A DNA stretch of 64,000 nucleotides, from contig CAIYUY010000026.1 of NCBI GenBank assembly GCA_903929485.1, forward strand, positions 1 to 64,000, read 5' to 3'. The position numbers and the translations under genes were made by a program. Below the pieces are notes generated by a model. The model had not been told where the DNA came from, made no database searches, and worked only from the letters and a program-made list of their open reading frames with translations. Within the stretch, counting starts at the first letter, position 1, and each line of letters opens with the position of its first letter. Shown here one piece after another: positions 9,337-19,254 of the stretch. Source of the stretch: an uncultured Desulfuromonadales bacterium (lineage in GTDB: Bacteria; Desulfobacterota; Desulfuromonadia; Geobacterales; CAIOGM01).

Positions 9337-10982
9337 TTTTTGCCCAACGACGCAAGAAAAGACTTGACGAGAAAACGGGGAAACTCTCCCAGGTAAGCCT
9401 TGAGGGGGAGGAGCTTCCGCCCATCCACCTTCCGGAGCCCCTGGAGCAACAATTGGCCGCGTTCGGCAAAGGGTAACAAGCGCGCATGCTTGCCGATGGA
9501 AACATCGACACTGTACCCTGCCTCCGTAAGATCATTGAATCCCGCCAGAAAAGTATCGTTTGCGTCCGTTTTCCCGCACAGCTTCAAGGGGCGGTTGACA
9601 CGGTGACTTTTGGGCAACGCCGCCATCACCCCCCGCAGATAAACATCCCATCCGGGAACCAGGTGGCTCCCTCTGATTCGCTCCCGACACTCTCTCCCTT
9701 TATCATGGCGAAACTTCTCATCCTCAATCATTTTACCCAGCAGCGTAAGGTACTCATCACGAGAGCCGACGTGTGTCTGCGACGGTCCGAGAGTGAGATC
9801 CAAGTCCGTATAAATGGGAGCATCCGGGTTTCTCAGACCGATAACCGGCAAACCGCGCAGTCCCACATCCAGCATGGAGGTGAGAGACGCGAAGGGAAAT
9901 GAGTCCAGATAAATATCGGCGCAATCGTGAAAGATCCGCAGGTCATTCTGTCGACCAAGAACTCGAATCCTCCCCTCAACTCGCCTGGAAGCTTCCAGCC
10001 ACCGACCTTGTGCCTTCGGTCCAACTACCAGCAAAATAGCCTGTTTATGGCGGGCGACAACCTCCGTAACCGTAGCAATGAAATCATAACCGCCAAATGC
10101 CGTATACTTATACGATGAGGCGATCGTCAAGAGGATCACCGAATCACGGTCAATATGCAATTTTTCCCTGGCAAGAGAATCAGGCGTCCGATTCGGTGGT
10201 TCAATTAAAGGAATCGGCAAAATTTTTGAGATACGAGCACCACGACGTGCTCGTGAAACGGCCTGTCCGGAGAGACGCAGATCTGCGAAAACATCAGCCA
10301 CGGTAGACCCTAATCCGAAGACATGATCGGCATGATTGACCAACAGCACCGGCGGGCCACCATCAATTCCAAATGACACGGTGGGCAGAGCATCCGATGG
10401 ATGCGTATGGAGAAAGACAATATCGGCCCAGTTATATCGGAACTGTCTCAGTATCCGTGCACGTTTCAGCAGATTTGTGGTTATAAGGGGTAAAAATTTA
10501 TACCAGCCCCCACTTGATGTCACTGCCGAGCTCAACCAAGGGGGGAGAGGCGACTCCTGTTCGGTACCGACAATACTGTGAACATAACGATCAGTCGTGT
10601 TATTGATGAGCCGTTCTATAAGCCTCGTATGGCCACCGGTTGCATAGGCTTTTGTGATGACATGAAGAATACGCGTCTTGGAGTGATCACCGTCAAAAAC
10701 AGGGATTTTCAAGTCGGGCAAACATAGAGATCCGGTTATTTCCGGAGAGGTTGCCACCCGCAACAGGAGCGACTCAAGAAACGGAGAAACATAAAAACCG
10801 GGATGACGATGCCAGGCGAAATCAGCGGCTATCTGCGCCCAAACGACCGCGGAACGAAGATCCCCCGCCTGCTCCGCATCTCCCGCCCGCGACGCGAGAG
10901 CATTGAAACGATCAGCGGCCCACGCCAGATGCTCCACCAAGCGATCATGGTCAGAAGATGAATCGGTTGAGAGCGACACCAA
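9333..10982 (-). CDS. Glycosyltransferase-like protein (GT4-type fold suspected)
   Basis: 549-aa ORF; ILHVITKAYATGGHTRLIERLI; YLDSFPFASLTSMLDVGLRGLPVIGL. Confidence 0.6.
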   Translation of the reverse strand: MVSLSTDSSSDHDRLVEHLAWAADRFNALASRAGDAEQAGDLRSAVVWAQIAADFAWHRHPGFYVSPFLESLLLRVATSPEITGSLCLPDLKIPVFDGDHSKTRILHVITKAYATGGHTRLIERLINNTTDRYVHSIVGTEQESPLPPWLSSAVTSSGGWYKFLPLITTNLLKRARILRQFRYNWADIVFLHTHPSDALPTVSFGIDGGPPVLLVNHADHVFGLGSTVADVFADLRLSGQAVSRARRGARISKILPIPLIEPPNRTPDSLAREKLHIDRDSVILLTIASSYKYTAFGGYDFIATVTEVVARHKQAILLVVGPKAQGRWLEASRRVEGRIRVLGRQNDLRIFHDCADIYLDSFPFASLTSMLDVGLRGLPVIGLRNPDAPIYTDLDLTLGPSQTHVGSRDEYLTLLGKMIEDEKFRHDKGRECRERIRGSHLVPGWDVYLRGVMAALPKSHRVNRPLKLCGKTDANDTFLAGFNDLTEAGYSVDVSIGKHARLLPFAERGQLLLQGLRKVDGRKLLPLKAYLGEFPRFLVKSFLASLGKK

Positions 10983-10997
10983 AACTCCTTTCAGTCA

Positions 10998-12122
10998 TCA
11001 TTCACCGGATACGATAGTTCCAGCGCAAAAAGAAGCCACCGCCACCGCAACAGCATCGACATCGCGCTCTTGCAGGTGAGGCCCCATGGGGAGACTGAGC
11101 ACCGTTTCGGCCATGAATTCCGCTATGGGTAGATCCCCATGGGGAGCAGCAACGTCTGCGTATGCCTCCGAGAGATGGGGCGGAATCGGATAGTGAATCA
11201 AGCTGCTCATCCCCTGTTCCCCAAGATAAGCAACCAACTCGTTCCTTTGGCTATGCCCAATGACGAAAAGATGCCAGGCATGATCGGTTCCCGCCGCCAC
11301 TGAAGGAAGGCGCAACCCCTTAATATGCTTCAACTTGAGAAGATAACGCCGGGCGACAGTGCTCCGTCTGGCATTCCACTCATCAAGTTTCCTCAGCTTG
11401 ACCCTCAAAAAAGCAGCTTGCAGTTCATCCAGTCGTGAATTAAATCCCCTGACTTCATTATGATATTTCAGACGGGAGCCGTAGTTCCTCAGTAAACGGA
11501 TCCTCTCCGCGACAGTGTCATCGTCGGTTACCACTGCGCCGCCGTCTCCCAAGGCGCCGAGGTTTTTCCCGGGATAGAAACTGAAACCCGCGGCAGCGCC
11601 CAATCCCCCGGCTTTTTTACCTTTATAGCCGGCGCCGTGAGCCTGAGCCGCATCCTCAATGACTCTCAGCCCATGACGGTGAGCAACGTCGTTGATGGGG
11701 TCCATATCGGCAGCCTGACCGTAAAGGTGGACGGCAATGATAGCCTTGGTTCGGGAAGTTATCGCCCCCTCAAGTCGAACCGGATCAATGGTGTAAGTCG
11801 CCTCGTCGGGTTCCACCGGAACCGGTGTCGCCCCGGCATGAGTGACGGCCAACCAGGTCGCGATATAGGTATTGGACGGGACGATAACTTCGTCACCCGG
11901 TCCGATCCCATATCCCCTGAGGATCAGGTGGAGAGCGTCAAGTCCGTTACCGACGCCGATGCAGTGGCGAACCCCGCAGTAGGCGGCAAACTCCTCCTCA
12001 AAGGCGGCGACCTCCTTCCCGAGAATATACCACCCCGAAGCCATCACCCGGTGATAAGCCTCGTCGAGCTCGTCTCTCAGTTCCGCATAGGGGGAGGCAA
12101 GATCAAGAAAAGGTACACTCAC
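10998..12122 (-). CDS. DegT/DnrJ/EryC1/StrS aminotransferase (FdtB/QdtB-like)
   Basis: [72 protein letters not shown]. Confidence 0.92.
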   Translation of the reverse strand: MSVPFLDLASPYAELRDELDEAYHRVMASGWYILGKEVAAFEEEFAAYCGVRHCIGVGNGLDALHLILRGYGIGPGDEVIVPSNTYIATWLAVTHAGATPVPVEPDEATYTIDPVRLEGAITSRTKAIIAVHLYGQAADMDPINDVAHRHGLRVIEDAAQAHGAGYKGKKAGGLGAAAGFSFYPGKNLGALGDGGAVVTDDDTVAERIRLLRNYGSRLKYHNEVRGFNSRLDELQAAFLRVKLRKLDEWNARRSTVARRYLLKLKHIKGLRLPSVAAGTDHAWHLFVIGHSQRNELVAYLGEQGMSSLIHYPIPPHLSEAYADVAAPHGDLPIAEFMAETVLSLPMGPHLQERDVDAVAVAVASFCAGTIVSGE

Positions 12123-12541
12123 GGTTCTCTCCCGCTTCTGACAGCCTGTTGGAATTCATCATAGTCGCGAAAATAGTCAGCCTCTTCGTAGTGGGCCGAA
12201 GCAAGAACCAGACAGATCCCGCCGGAAGAAAAGTTGAACAATTCGCCCCAGATCATATTGGTTACATGCAGCCCGTAATAGGGACGGTTGAGGGTGACTA
12301 CCCGCCGGTTGTACCCGTCATCCATCAAAAAATCAAAACTGCCGCTGGCGGCAACGATGAACTGATGAAGTTGCCGGTGGGCATGCCCGCCACGGGCTAT
12401 CCCCCCAGGGATGTCATACAGGTAGAAGACTCGTTCTATTTCAAAGGGAAGACTCTTTCCGCCGTATACGGGAGTGAGATTACCGCTGGCGCTTGCTATC
12501 CGTGGCAGTTCCATGAGAGAACAATCAAACACATTGGACAT
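12119..12541 (-). CDS. Sugar 3,4-ketoisomerase, FdtA/QdtA/WxcM-like cupin (copy 1)
   Basis: [58 protein letters not shown]. Confidence 0.88.
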   Translation of the reverse strand: MSNVFDCSLMELPRIASASGNLTPVYGGKSLPFEIERVFYLYDIPGGIARGGHAHRQLHQFIVAASGSFDFLMDDGYNRRVVTLNRPYYGLHVTNMIWGELFNFSSGGICLVLASAHYEEADYFRDYDEFQQAVRSGREP

Positions 12542-12969
12542 TACAACCCCCGCTCGACAGTAAACTCGTCATAACCGCGAAGGTAATCCGACTCTCCATA
12601 CTCTTCCGAGGCAAGAACGAGGCAGAGAGAATTAGTGGAAAAATTTACCAGCGCACGCCAATGGAGCGACGGCAGGTAAAGCCCATAGTAGGAACGATTG
12701 AGATGGTGACAGATTACACTGCTCCCGTTATCGACTTCCACGTCAAAGCTTCCCGAAACAGCGATAATGATCTCACGATTCCGGCGGTAGGCGTGCCCAC
12801 CCCGCATCTCCCCACCCGGAACATCATAAATCCAGTAGGCGCGCCGGATGTCGAAAGGAACATGACGCCCCCCTTCCACAAAAGTCAAGTTGCCACGCGG
12901 ATCCAATATTTTAGGAAGTTCAACAATCTTGCACTCTTCAATCCACATGAGCAATCCCCGTTCCGTCAT
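12541..12969 (-). CDS. Sugar 3,4-ketoisomerase, FdtA/QdtA/WxcM-like cupin (copy 2)
   Basis: KILDPRGNLTFVEGGRHVPFDIRRAYWIYDVPGGEMRGGHAYRRNREIIIAVSGSFDV. Confidence 0.88.
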   Translation of the reverse strand: MTERGLLMWIEECKIVELPKILDPRGNLTFVEGGRHVPFDIRRAYWIYDVPGGEMRGGHAYRRNREIIIAVSGSFDVEVDNGSSVICHHLNRSYYGLYLPSLHWRALVNFSTNSLCLVLASEEYGESDYLRGYDEFTVERGL

Positions 12970-13490
12970 GCAGGCAAATACTTTGAATACTTTGACCTGA
13001 TCTTCTCATAGGTTATTTTGCTGTACGTGTAGTGGCATTCCAGTTCATTTTCGCGCAGACGTTGTGCCCCCATCCGTTCGTGAAAAGCTCTAACCTTGAC
13101 ATTATCCGAGCGGACATCGAAATGTGAACGTGAAAATCCAAGTTGATAAAAAGCTAATTCGTAGACCAGCAGCGCAGACTCTATCCCTGCGGAAGGAGGA
13201 CTGCCGTTTTTGATAAGCCAACTTCCCCAGCAGAATGAGTCTCCCTGAAAATCATAGAGTCGGACGGTGCCACAGCTCTCGCCGTCCAACGATGTTATGA
13301 TAAAATAATATTCATCTCCAGCCAATTCTCTCAGTTTGTAGCTTCGCACCCATTCTATCTGCTTATCCGGATCAGCCTCAACATTGCTGAGAAATTTATT
13401 TTTTGTTTCATCTACTCGTAAAGACAAAATAAATGCACTATCTATTTCCTCAACGACTCTTAAAATAATCTTTCTACCGTTCAGCCTCAT
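12966..13490 (-). CDS. GNAT family N-acetyltransferase
   Basis: ILRVVEEIDSAFILSLR..., ESALLVYELAFYQLGFSRSHFDVRSDNVKVRAFHERMGAQ. Confidence 0.8.
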   Translation of the reverse strand: MRLNGRKIILRVVEEIDSAFILSLRVDETKNKFLSNVEADPDKQIEWVRSYKLRELAGDEYYFIITSLDGESCGTVRLYDFQGDSFCWGSWLIKNGSPPSAGIESALLVYELAFYQLGFSRSHFDVRSDNVKVRAFHERMGAQRLRENELECHYTYSKITYEKIRSKYSKYLPA

Positions 13491-13522
13491 GTAACATCCT
13501 TTCTTTATGCTGTTTCAACCAA

Positions 13523-14320
13523 TCAACGGACATCTTCCATCCGCTCCGCCCTACCCAGACCGTTTTGCAGTTCATAAAGTTTCATGTACTTGACAAAGGT
13601 GCCGTACCCGCCCATGACCGCAATAACAAAACCGCGCCTTCCTTCGAGGAAGCCCAACCTGATGAAATAGCGATAGAGAAACGTATAGAGCGGACGAAGG
13701 GTCGCATGATACCATTTGGCCCGTCTACCCAGTTTAAAATATTCCTCCGCCGAAATAGTGGAGTAGAGTACTGTCCGGGAAGCATAGGTGTCAAGGCTCC
13801 AGTTCTGAAAGTGCAGGATATCCCCTGCCAGACGTTTGGTCCTGCCGGTGGTCATGAACTTGTCGTGAGGATTGATCCCCCTGCACTCCCCATGACGCCG
13901 ATCAAAGAGACGAGGGCAATAATCCGGGTAAAATGAGGCATGCCGTATCCACCGGTCCCAGAAGGAGGTGAGTCGCCGGAATTCGAAACAGGAGAAGGTG
14001 GTGAGATCGGAAGAGGTCAACGCCAGGATGTTCTCCCGCATGGCGTCGCTGACTCTTTCGTCGGCATCGATCTTCAGTAACCAGTTGTTGCGCGCCAGCT
14101 TCATGGCCTGATTTTTTTGCTCCCGGAAACCCTGAAAATCATTTTGAGAGAAAGAAACATTGGCATAACCGCGGCAGATGTCCGGGGTTCCATCGGTACT
14201 GAAATCATCCACCACAACGACTTCATCGGCCCACCGGAGTGACTCCAGGCAGGCGCCTATCTTGAGTGCATTGTTTTTGGTGATAACGAAGGCGGATATA
14301 CCGTGAGCGCTGCGGGTCAT
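13523..14320 (-). CDS. Glycosyltransferase family 2 (WaaE/KdtX-like)
   Basis: ISAFVITKNNALKIGACLESLRWADEVVVVDDFSTDGTPDICRGY; start chosen at MTRSAHG with AGGAG upstream. Confidence 0.88.
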   Translation of the reverse strand: MTRSAHGISAFVITKNNALKIGACLESLRWADEVVVVDDFSTDGTPDICRGYANVSFSQNDFQGFREQKNQAMKLARNNWLLKIDADERVSDAMRENILALTSSDLTTFSCFEFRRLTSFWDRWIRHASFYPDYCPRLFDRRHGECRGINPHDKFMTTGRTKRLAGDILHFQNWSLDTYASRTVLYSTISAEEYFKLGRRAKWYHATLRPLYTFLYRYFIRLGFLEGRRGFVIAVMGGYGTFVKYMKLYELQNGLGRAERMEDVR

Positions 14321-14397
14321 GTCATGTTCTCCTCTTTCGGCGGTGATAGGGCGGACAACGACCGATGGCTCCGGTCGCCCTGCGCGTACGACCGAAA

Positions 14398-15474
14398 TCA
14401 GCACGGATCCACATTCAGTAGTTGTTCCGTTTCCTCAAGCAGCCGATCAATGGTAATGGCCTCCAGGCACTCCGGTTTTCCCCGTCCCGAAGGGAGACAT
14501 TCGGTGAAAAATTTCTGTTTGCAGGGGCTGCAAGGAAGATCACTATGGATGACCCGGCAATTGGTGCTCCAGGGGCCGAACTTCACCGGCGACTGGGGAC
14601 CGAACAGGGCGACCAGCGGCACCTTGAGCGAGGCGCCCAGGTGCATGATGCCGCTGTCATTGCAGATGAGAAGAGTGCATCGAGTCAATAACGCCATGGT
14701 CTGACGCAAGGAGGTGGTCCCGATGGCCATGATCGGCGGGGGGGTGATCCTTTCCCGCAGATACTCCCCCAGCACCCTGTCCCTTCCGCCGCCCACAAGA
14801 AGAATTCTGCAACCGTACCGTTCCTGAAGACGATTGGCCACCGTCACGAACCCATCCTCATGCCAGGCGCGGATCTGATTGGAGGCAAAGGGATGAATCG
14901 CAATGACTCTTTCACCCGGAGCAACGCCGGCCCCGGAAAAAAAATCCTCCGAAAACTGCTGTTCCCCGGCCGAAAGCCATGCTTCCAGATAGTCGTCAAT
15001 GACGGGAATACCGTCAACCCGCAACACATCCAGGAAATTTTGAACTTCATGCTGCTCATGCAGATAGGGGGTCTTCCGAGTCAGAAGGAAACTTCGCCCT
15101 TCCGTGGCAAACCCTACCCGCTCCCTTGCCCCGGAAAGAAAGGCGATGATGGCGCTGGAAAAAGAGCGTTTGAGGACGTAGGCCTTGTCAAAACGCCGGC
15201 GACGAAGATCTCTGATAAAACCCAGCTTGTCGCCAAGAGTCCGGTGCGTCCCCCAACTGTCGGCGTACGTGGTGACCGGATCCCAATGGATAAACTCGTC
15301 CACATAGGGAATCCCGGCTACCACATCGGTGGAACCGGGTGTAACCAGCCAGACAATCCAGGCATCCGGTTCAGCGCGTCTCAAGTTCCGGAAAAAAGGG
15401 ACGGTCAATATGGTGTCACCGAGAAAACGATACCGAAGAACAAGAATTTTTTTCTGCCCGGGTTTTGCCGACAT
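14398..15474 (-). CDS. Glycosyltransferase family 9 / ADP-heptose:LPS heptosyltransferase-like
   Basis: KKILVLRYRFLGDTILTVPFFRNLR, ICNDSGIMHLGASLKVPLVALFGPQSPVKFGPW. Confidence 0.85.
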   Translation of the reverse strand: MSAKPGQKKILVLRYRFLGDTILTVPFFRNLRRAEPDAWIVWLVTPGSTDVVAGIPYVDEFIHWDPVTTYADSWGTHRTLGDKLGFIRDLRRRRFDKAYVLKRSFSSAIIAFLSGARERVGFATEGRSFLLTRKTPYLHEQHEVQNFLDVLRVDGIPVIDDYLEAWLSAGEQQFSEDFFSGAGVAPGERVIAIHPFASNQIRAWHEDGFVTVANRLQERYGCRILLVGGGRDRVLGEYLRERITPPPIMAIGTTSLRQTMALLTRCTLLICNDSGIMHLGASLKVPLVALFGPQSPVKFGPWSTNCRVIHSDLPCSPCKQKFFTECLPSGRGKPECLEAITIDRLLEETEQLLNVDPC

Positions 15475-15558
15475 GGGTATGACCTGCATGCGAAAGCTGT
15501 GTAGTTACAACCTACGGATATGAATTAGCGGCTCAGCCCGCGCCGAACCGATGATACG

Positions 15559-16623
15559 TCAAACGTTGCCCAGCAACGAACGGTAAAACGCATTAAGCGC
15601 CTCGGCCTCTCCCTTTATGGAAAAGTGCGCCTCGGCGCGAGCCCGCGCGGCTTTACCCATCTTATCCAAACATTGCCGATCCGCCAGAAGCTCGGCCAAC
15701 GCCGTCGTGAGCGCCCCGGTATCGCCACACGGAACCAATCTGCCGTCGATACCATCGCGCAGCAGCAGCTCGAAAGCTCCGGTGCGGGTGGCCACCACGG
15801 CGGCGCCGCTGGCCATGGCCTCCAGACAGGTCAAACCGAATCCCTCATTATGAGGCACGGCCGCCACCAGCGACAGCCGGCGAAACCATCCGGGGAGTTC
15901 GGTAAAGGGAAGCTTCCCCAGCCAGCAGAACCTCCCCTCCAGACCACGATCCCGGATATATCTTTTCAGCTTTTTCTCGAAAGGTGCAAAGGGTGCGGTA
16001 GTCTCGCCGATGATCACCGCGGTGGCTTCCGGCGCCTCCGGCAAAATTTCGCAGAGAGCCTCGACGAATTCGCGCAACCCTTTCTGAGGCCGCACGCGTC
16101 CCAGAATACCGATGCCGAAGGTTCCCGGCAGACCGGAACTCTGCCAGGCAGCGGCGCGGTCCGTCTCCGGGCGATAGATCTCCAAATTCACGCCATGAGG
16201 AATGATCACCGCCGGAGGCCGCTCCAGATAAGAAGCGGCGCGAGGTGAAGTGGAAAGCAAAAAATCCATCCGGCGGTAAAGGTAACGGGTCCAACGGCTA
16301 TGGTGACGCTGGGCAGTGGAGGTAAAGAGGAGCCGCAAACGGCGCCGTAACAGTCGCTTGAGGACGAGCCCCGCCAGCATCTCCATGTTGCGACGCGCAT
16401 GAAAGATCCGCGGTTCCCCGTTGGGAAGCGGGTGAGCCGTAAGGCGAAACAGTTCGCGCCAACCAAGACGCGTCAGGTTCACCGGCAACGGGTAGCCGAC
16501 AGTGGCGATACCCAGCGTACGGCCCTGTAACGGCGCCACCGCGGCCACCGTGGCCGTGATCCCCGAGAAACGGCGGTTTAAATTGGGGAGGATGACCTGA
16601 ATATCGCCGGTCCCCTCACTCAC
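15559..16623 (-). CDS. Glycosyltransferase family 4
   Basis: GILGRVRPQKGLREFVEAL, VPHNEGFGLTCLEAMASGAAVVATRTGAFELL. Confidence 0.87.
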   Translation of the reverse strand: MSEGTGDIQVILPNLNRRFSGITATVAAVAPLQGRTLGIATVGYPLPVNLTRLGWRELFRLTAHPLPNGEPRIFHARRNMEMLAGLVLKRLLRRRLRLLFTSTAQRHHSRWTRYLYRRMDFLLSTSPRAASYLERPPAVIIPHGVNLEIYRPETDRAAAWQSSGLPGTFGIGILGRVRPQKGLREFVEALCEILPEAPEATAVIIGETTAPFAPFEKKLKRYIRDRGLEGRFCWLGKLPFTELPGWFRRLSLVAAVPHNEGFGLTCLEAMASGAAVVATRTGAFELLLRDGIDGRLVPCGDTGALTTALAELLADRQCLDKMGKAARARAEAHFSIKGEAEALNAFYRSLLGNV

Positions 16624-17713
16624 CTGTTTGCACCTTACGCGCCGTCACTTCGTCCACCATTGACATCAGCAGCGTCGAATTTTCCAATACAATCTCCAAC
16701 TTCGCCACCCATACCCTCCCCAGTTGCCTCCGGCGCGGCTCCAGCTTCACCGCATCCTTCCCCGTGGTAACGAGACAGGTCGCCCCGGTGCTCCTGAAGA
16801 TCCGCACTATTCCGGCGATTGTCCGGTCATCATAGAGGGCATGATCCGGCAGGGAGAGAATGCCTGCCAGATTCAGCCCGGCTTCGGTAAGCGCGGAAAA
16901 AAACCGTTCCGGTTGAGCGATGCCGGCAAAGGCCATTACCCGCTCCCCATACAGGGTTGAAAACGAGAGACATGGGCCGCCGTCAAGAGGAACAACCCCG
17001 CTGAGCTTATGCATGGCGGAGAGCACCGGAATCCCCGCGGGGCCGACATCGGAAACTGCTCCCCCAGCTTCACACCGGGTCAAGACGATGAGATCAGCCC
17101 GTCCCATTGCCGATAGTGGCTCACGCAGCGGGCCGGCAGGCAGGGTCCAGCCATTTCCCAAGGGGCTCCTGCAATCCAGGAGCAGAATATTAAGCTCCCT
17201 TTGCACTCTCAGGTGCTGGAACCCGTCATCCAGGAGAAAACAGTCCGGATGAAGTTCCCGCTGGGCAAGAAGCCCCGCCATATGACGGTCTCTCCCCACC
17301 ACCACCATGAGCCCAGGCAACTCCCGGGCCAGAAGGTACGGCTCATCCCCCGCCTCCGCCGCCGTCATGAAGATACTCTTCCCGTCGGAAACGATGGAAG
17401 ACGACCCTGAATAACTGCCGCCGTAGCCGCGGGAGAGGAGCACTACCCGTACCCCCCGTGAGAGAAGATAACGGGCGATGAGTTCGGCCATGGGTGTCTT
17501 CCCTGTCCCCCCCACGGCAAGATTTCCCACCGAAATCACCGGATAGTTCAAGCGCCGGGAGCGGAGAAGACCGGATGCGTAACCCCAGCTCCGGAGCCGG
17601 AGAAGGAGCGCATAGGGGAGAGAGAGTCCTTTCAGAAACAGCAGCAACAGAGATCCCACAACTCCTCGCCGCTCACCGGAAACCACCCCGCGCCAGAATT
17701 CTTCACCTTTCAC
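16616..17713 (-). CDS. lpxK: Tetraacyldisaccharide 4'-kinase
   Basis: PVISVGNLAVGGTGKTPMAELIARYL, VLLSRGYGG, DDGFQHLRVQRELNILLLD; GTG start overlaps waaA end. Confidence 0.93.
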   Translation of the reverse strand: MKGEEFWRGVVSGERRGVVGSLLLLFLKGLSLPYALLLRLRSWGYASGLLRSRRLNYPVISVGNLAVGGTGKTPMAELIARYLLSRGVRVVLLSRGYGGSYSGSSSIVSDGKSIFMTAAEAGDEPYLLARELPGLMVVVGRDRHMAGLLAQRELHPDCFLLDDGFQHLRVQRELNILLLDCRSPLGNGWTLPAGPLREPLSAMGRADLIVLTRCEAGGAVSDVGPAGIPVLSAMHKLSGVVPLDGGPCLSFSTLYGERVMAFAGIAQPERFFSALTEAGLNLAGILSLPDHALYDDRTIAGIVRIFRSTGATCLVTTGKDAVKLEPRRRQLGRVWVAKLEIVLENSTLLMSMVDEVTARKVQTGE

Positions 17714-19032
17714 GTGACTTCACCCGGGGCGCGGCATGCCGCGCCCCTACGGAAAACCCGTTCAATCACTTGCATGTGCCGGTCCGTTGAGCCCCCCAGA
17801 CGCGCCATGAGTTCAAGTCCGTTATGCCCCAGACGGCTGCGCCGATCATCGTCCGCAAGGAGTGTCGTGAAGAGAGTGAGCAGCTCGCCGCCGTCGGCAA
17901 CCTGAATCCCGGCCTCCGCTTCCAAAACCAGGGCCGTGATCTCCCGAAAATTCGACATGTGCGGTCCGAACAGCACCGGGACACCCAGAGAAGCCGGCTC
18001 CAGGAGATTGTGACCGCCGGTAGGAACCAAACTCCCCCCCACAAAGACAAGATCCGCCAGGGAATAGAAGTTCATCAATTCTCCCACCCGATCCACCAGA
18101 AGGGCCTCTCCCGGTGCAAGGAGTGTCTGCCGCTCTTCCAGAGTGGAACGGAGAGTCCCCCGAAAACCGCTCTTCCGGAGGAGCTCCGCCACCTCAGCCG
18201 AGCGTTCGGGGTGGCGGGGAACCAGCACCGGGATGACCTTGTTACCGCTGTCAAGGAGCACCCGGCAGGCGGCGATGACCGACTCGTCCTCCCCCTGATG
18301 GGTACTTCCGGCCACGACGACAAAGACGTCGGAAGGAATGAGGTAACGCTCCCGGAGAGCGTCCCTCTCCACCGGCGTGAGTGGCGCCACCATCAGATCA
18401 TACTTGAGATTATTGGCGACAACTACACGCTCCGCGGGTGCGCCGATGGAGATAATCCGGCGGCTGTCCTCGGCGCTCTGCATGCAGAGTACGGTAAACT
18501 TTTCCAGCACCGGCCGGAAAAACCAAGACAATTTCAGATACCGGCCAAGGGATCGATCGGAGATTCTCCCATTCACCAGCACTGACGGTATCCCCTGCCG
18601 CCGGAGCTCATCCATGAAGTTGGGCCAAATTTCCGTCTCCACCACCACCACAAGTTCCGGCTTGATTTTACGGAGTGACCGGGCAACGGCAAAACGGTAA
18701 TCAAAGGGAAAGTAGATGCAAAGATCCGGCTCGGAGAGCTTCCGGGCCACCTCCCTGCCGGTTTCAGTGACGTTGGAGATCACCAGCTTTTTTTCCGGAT
18801 AGCGTTTTTTCAACGCGATCAAGAGCGGCCGCGCCGCCATGGTCTCTCCCACCGACACCCCATGAACCCAGATTGTTCCCTGCCTCTCCACCTTGGCCGT
18901 TTCCGCAGCGGGAATAAACCCGAACCGCTCGGCAAAAGCGGGCCGTCTCCCCCGGCTCAGCGAGCGGTAAAGGTGATAGCAGACAACCCCGGGAAACGCC
19001 AGGAGAAGAACGAATGAATAGATCAAGGACAA
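17710..19032 (-). CDS. waaA: 3-deoxy-D-manno-octulosonic acid transferase
   Basis: GTIWVHGVSVGETMAARPLLIALKKRYP, LVPTGGHNLLEPASLGVPVLFGPHMSNF. Confidence 0.93.
   Translation of the reverse strand: MSLIYSFVLLLAFPGVVCYHLYRSLSRGRRPAFAERFGFIPAAETAKVERQGTIWVHGVSVGETMAARPLLIALKKRYPEKKLVISNVTETGREVARKLSEPDLCIYFPFDYRFAVARSLRKIKPELVVVVETEIWPNFMDELRRQGIPSVLVNGRISDRSLGRYLKLSWFFRPVLEKFTVLCMQSAEDSRRIISIGAPAERVVVANNLKYDLMVAPLTPVERDALRERYLIPSDVFVVVAGSTHQGEDESVIAACRVLLDSGNKVIPVLVPRHPERSAEVAELLRKSGFRGTLRSTLEERQTLLAPGEALLVDRVGELMNFYSLADLVFVGGSLVPTGGHNLLEPASLGVPVLFGPHMSNFREITALVLEAEAGIQVADGGELLTLFTTLLADDDRRSRLGHNGLELMARLGGSTDRHMQVIERVFRRGAACRAPGEVT
17726..17747. repeat. 22-bp perfect palindrome GGGGCGCGGCATGCCGCGCCCC (dispersed-palindrome type) inside the 3' end of waaA
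   Basis: Direct reading; followed by TAC as in the GTAGGGGCG... palindromes elsewhere. Confidence 0.85.
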
Positions 19033-19040
19033 ACCTTTTT

Positions 19041-19069
19041 ACCGCAAAGACGCAAAGGACGCAAAGAAA
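19041..19069. repeat. Short-period repeat ACCGCAAAGACGCAAAGGACGCAAAGAAA
   Basis: Three CGCAAAG units, intergenic. Confidence 0.7.
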
Positions 19070-19124
19070 CCCGGAGTAGAACTTAGGTAATTCACGACAA
19101 AGACGATCTGATGTTTCCGAAAGA

Positions 19125-19195
19125 TGTCATTCTGAGCGATAGCGAAGAATCTGCTTCTGTTTAAAAGCAGATCCTTCGCATTGCTCAGGATGACA
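19125..19195. repeat. Imperfect long palindrome (TGTCATTCTGAGCG...CAGGATGACA), REP/MITE-like
   Basis: Arms TGTCATTCTGAGCGATAGCGAAGAATCTGCTT / AAGCAGATCCTTCGCATTGCTCAGGATGACA around ctgtttaa. Confidence 0.85.
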
Positions 19196-19229
19196 GACGG
19201 TTCGTATATTTTTTATTGTGAATCAACTT

Positions 19230-19254
19230 AGAGCATAGAACGTAGAACGGCTCT
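19230..19254. repeat. Minimal heptamer element AGAGC-ATAGAACGTAGAAC-GGCTCT downstream of msbA
   Basis: Shares ATAGAAC/GTAGAAC units with 530-563 and 29565-29595. Confidence 0.7.

Noticed and set aside
19041-19075. GACGCAAAG strings suggesting a GEMM (c-di-GMP) riboswitch
   Set aside because: Simple repetition of CGCAAAG; no conserved GEMM stems or tetraloop-receptor sequence seen
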